The notes under the pieces were generated by a model. The model was not told the origin of the DNA. It was given only the letters and a program-made list of their open reading frames with translations, and searched no databases. This document shows positions 18,115 through 18,463 of a stretch of 18,463 nucleotides of DNA, piece by piece. Numbering within the stretch: the first letter of the stretch is position 1; each line of letters starts with the position of its first letter. Source of the DNA: Ophiocordyceps camponoti-saundersi (nom. inval.) (Eukaryota > Ascomycota > Sordariomycetes > Hypocreales > Ophiocordycipitaceae); contig PDHQ01000507.1 of NCBI GenBank assembly GCA_003339415.1, positions 1-18,463 of the forward strand, written 5' to 3'. A program made the position numbers and the translations under genes.

Positions 18115-18405
18115 CGTTTCCTTATCCTAGAAGCTTCTAAGGATTAAAAGATAAAAAGCGGTTAAGATAGGATAGGGGCTATAACTAAGTATATAGCGTA
18201 AATTAGTTCTATCGAAGAGAGGAATATATTAAGCAATACTTAGCCCTCTAACCTTATATTTATAGCTATCTCTTAAGTTATATATTAAGTTAAGTCTTAG
18301 AGCGGACTTATAATATTTTTTTTTTAGCAAAAACCCTATAAAACGGAATTATAACTTCGTTTTAAACCTTATACTTATTAGTAGGAATTACTAATTTAAT
18401 TACCC
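18115..18405 (+). repeat. Direct repeat, copy 2
   Basis: Second copy of the unit at 17523-17790, offset by about 594 bp. It holds an extra T run (18317-18326) just before the agcaaaa block. The repeat seems to end before the window edge, but the true right boundary cannot be fixed. Confidence 0.62.
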
Positions 18406-18463
18406 GTTTCGAAATTTTAAGAGTTTATTTAAATAGTTATTCCCTTCTTTTAGCTTATTCCCT

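Noticed and set aside
1..18463. tRNA, rRNA or CRISPR
   Set aside because: No tRNA-like cloverleaf, rRNA core sequence or regularly spaced identical repeats were noticed; the direct repeats found are explained as LTRs or decayed tandem units.

Overview
The window looks like transposon-rich, RIP-degraded DNA from a filamentous ascomycete (Pezizomycotina-like). TpA is very common while CpA and TpG are almost absent: bases 4261-4320 hold 11 TpA, no CpA and no TpG. CpG is still frequent, so the pattern fits repeat-induced point mutation (RIP, CpA to TpA on both strands) and not ordinary CpG-methylation decay. No intact host gene, tRNA, rRNA or CRISPR array was seen. The coding content is retrotransposon relics that can be read when TAA and TAG are treated as former CAA, CAG or TGG codons. 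The species cannot be named from this.

Layout. 1-645: a decayed tandem array with a unit of about 115-150 bp. 646-1500: nothing recognised. 1500-2400 (+): a coding relic that resembles a retropepsin end plus linker, family unknown. 2400-3060: unassigned, with a CpG-rich patch. 3060-6190 (+): Ty1/copia-type pol (possible protease end, integrase, reverse transcriptase, RNase H) broken by several frame changes. 6190-7815: non-coding, with a CpG-rich patch, a polypurine tract and a 36-40 bp tandem repeat. 7815-17109 (-): a nearly complete 9.3 kb Ty3/gypsy element with two 209-bp LTRs. Read on the minus strand it runs 5' LTR, leader, gag-protease, pol (RT, RNase H, integrase, C-terminal module), a third ORF of about 585 codons, then 3' LTR. 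17110-18463: non-coding, with a diverged direct repeat about 594 bp apart and a small patch that escaped RIP.

The gypsy parts form one transposition machine: Gag (RGG box and CCHC knuckle) packages RNA, protease matures the polyprotein, RT and RNase H copy the RNA, and integrase inserts the DNA. The role of the third ORF is unknown. All are dead: key residues have changed in ways RIP predicts (Cys to Tyr in the zinc motifs, Glu to Lys in both integrases, Asp to Asn in the copia RT) and in-frame stops are many. The most unusual points are the frame-intact third ORF, the codon-context rule that decides which catalytic residues survived, and the concentration of surviving CpA in GpCpA.
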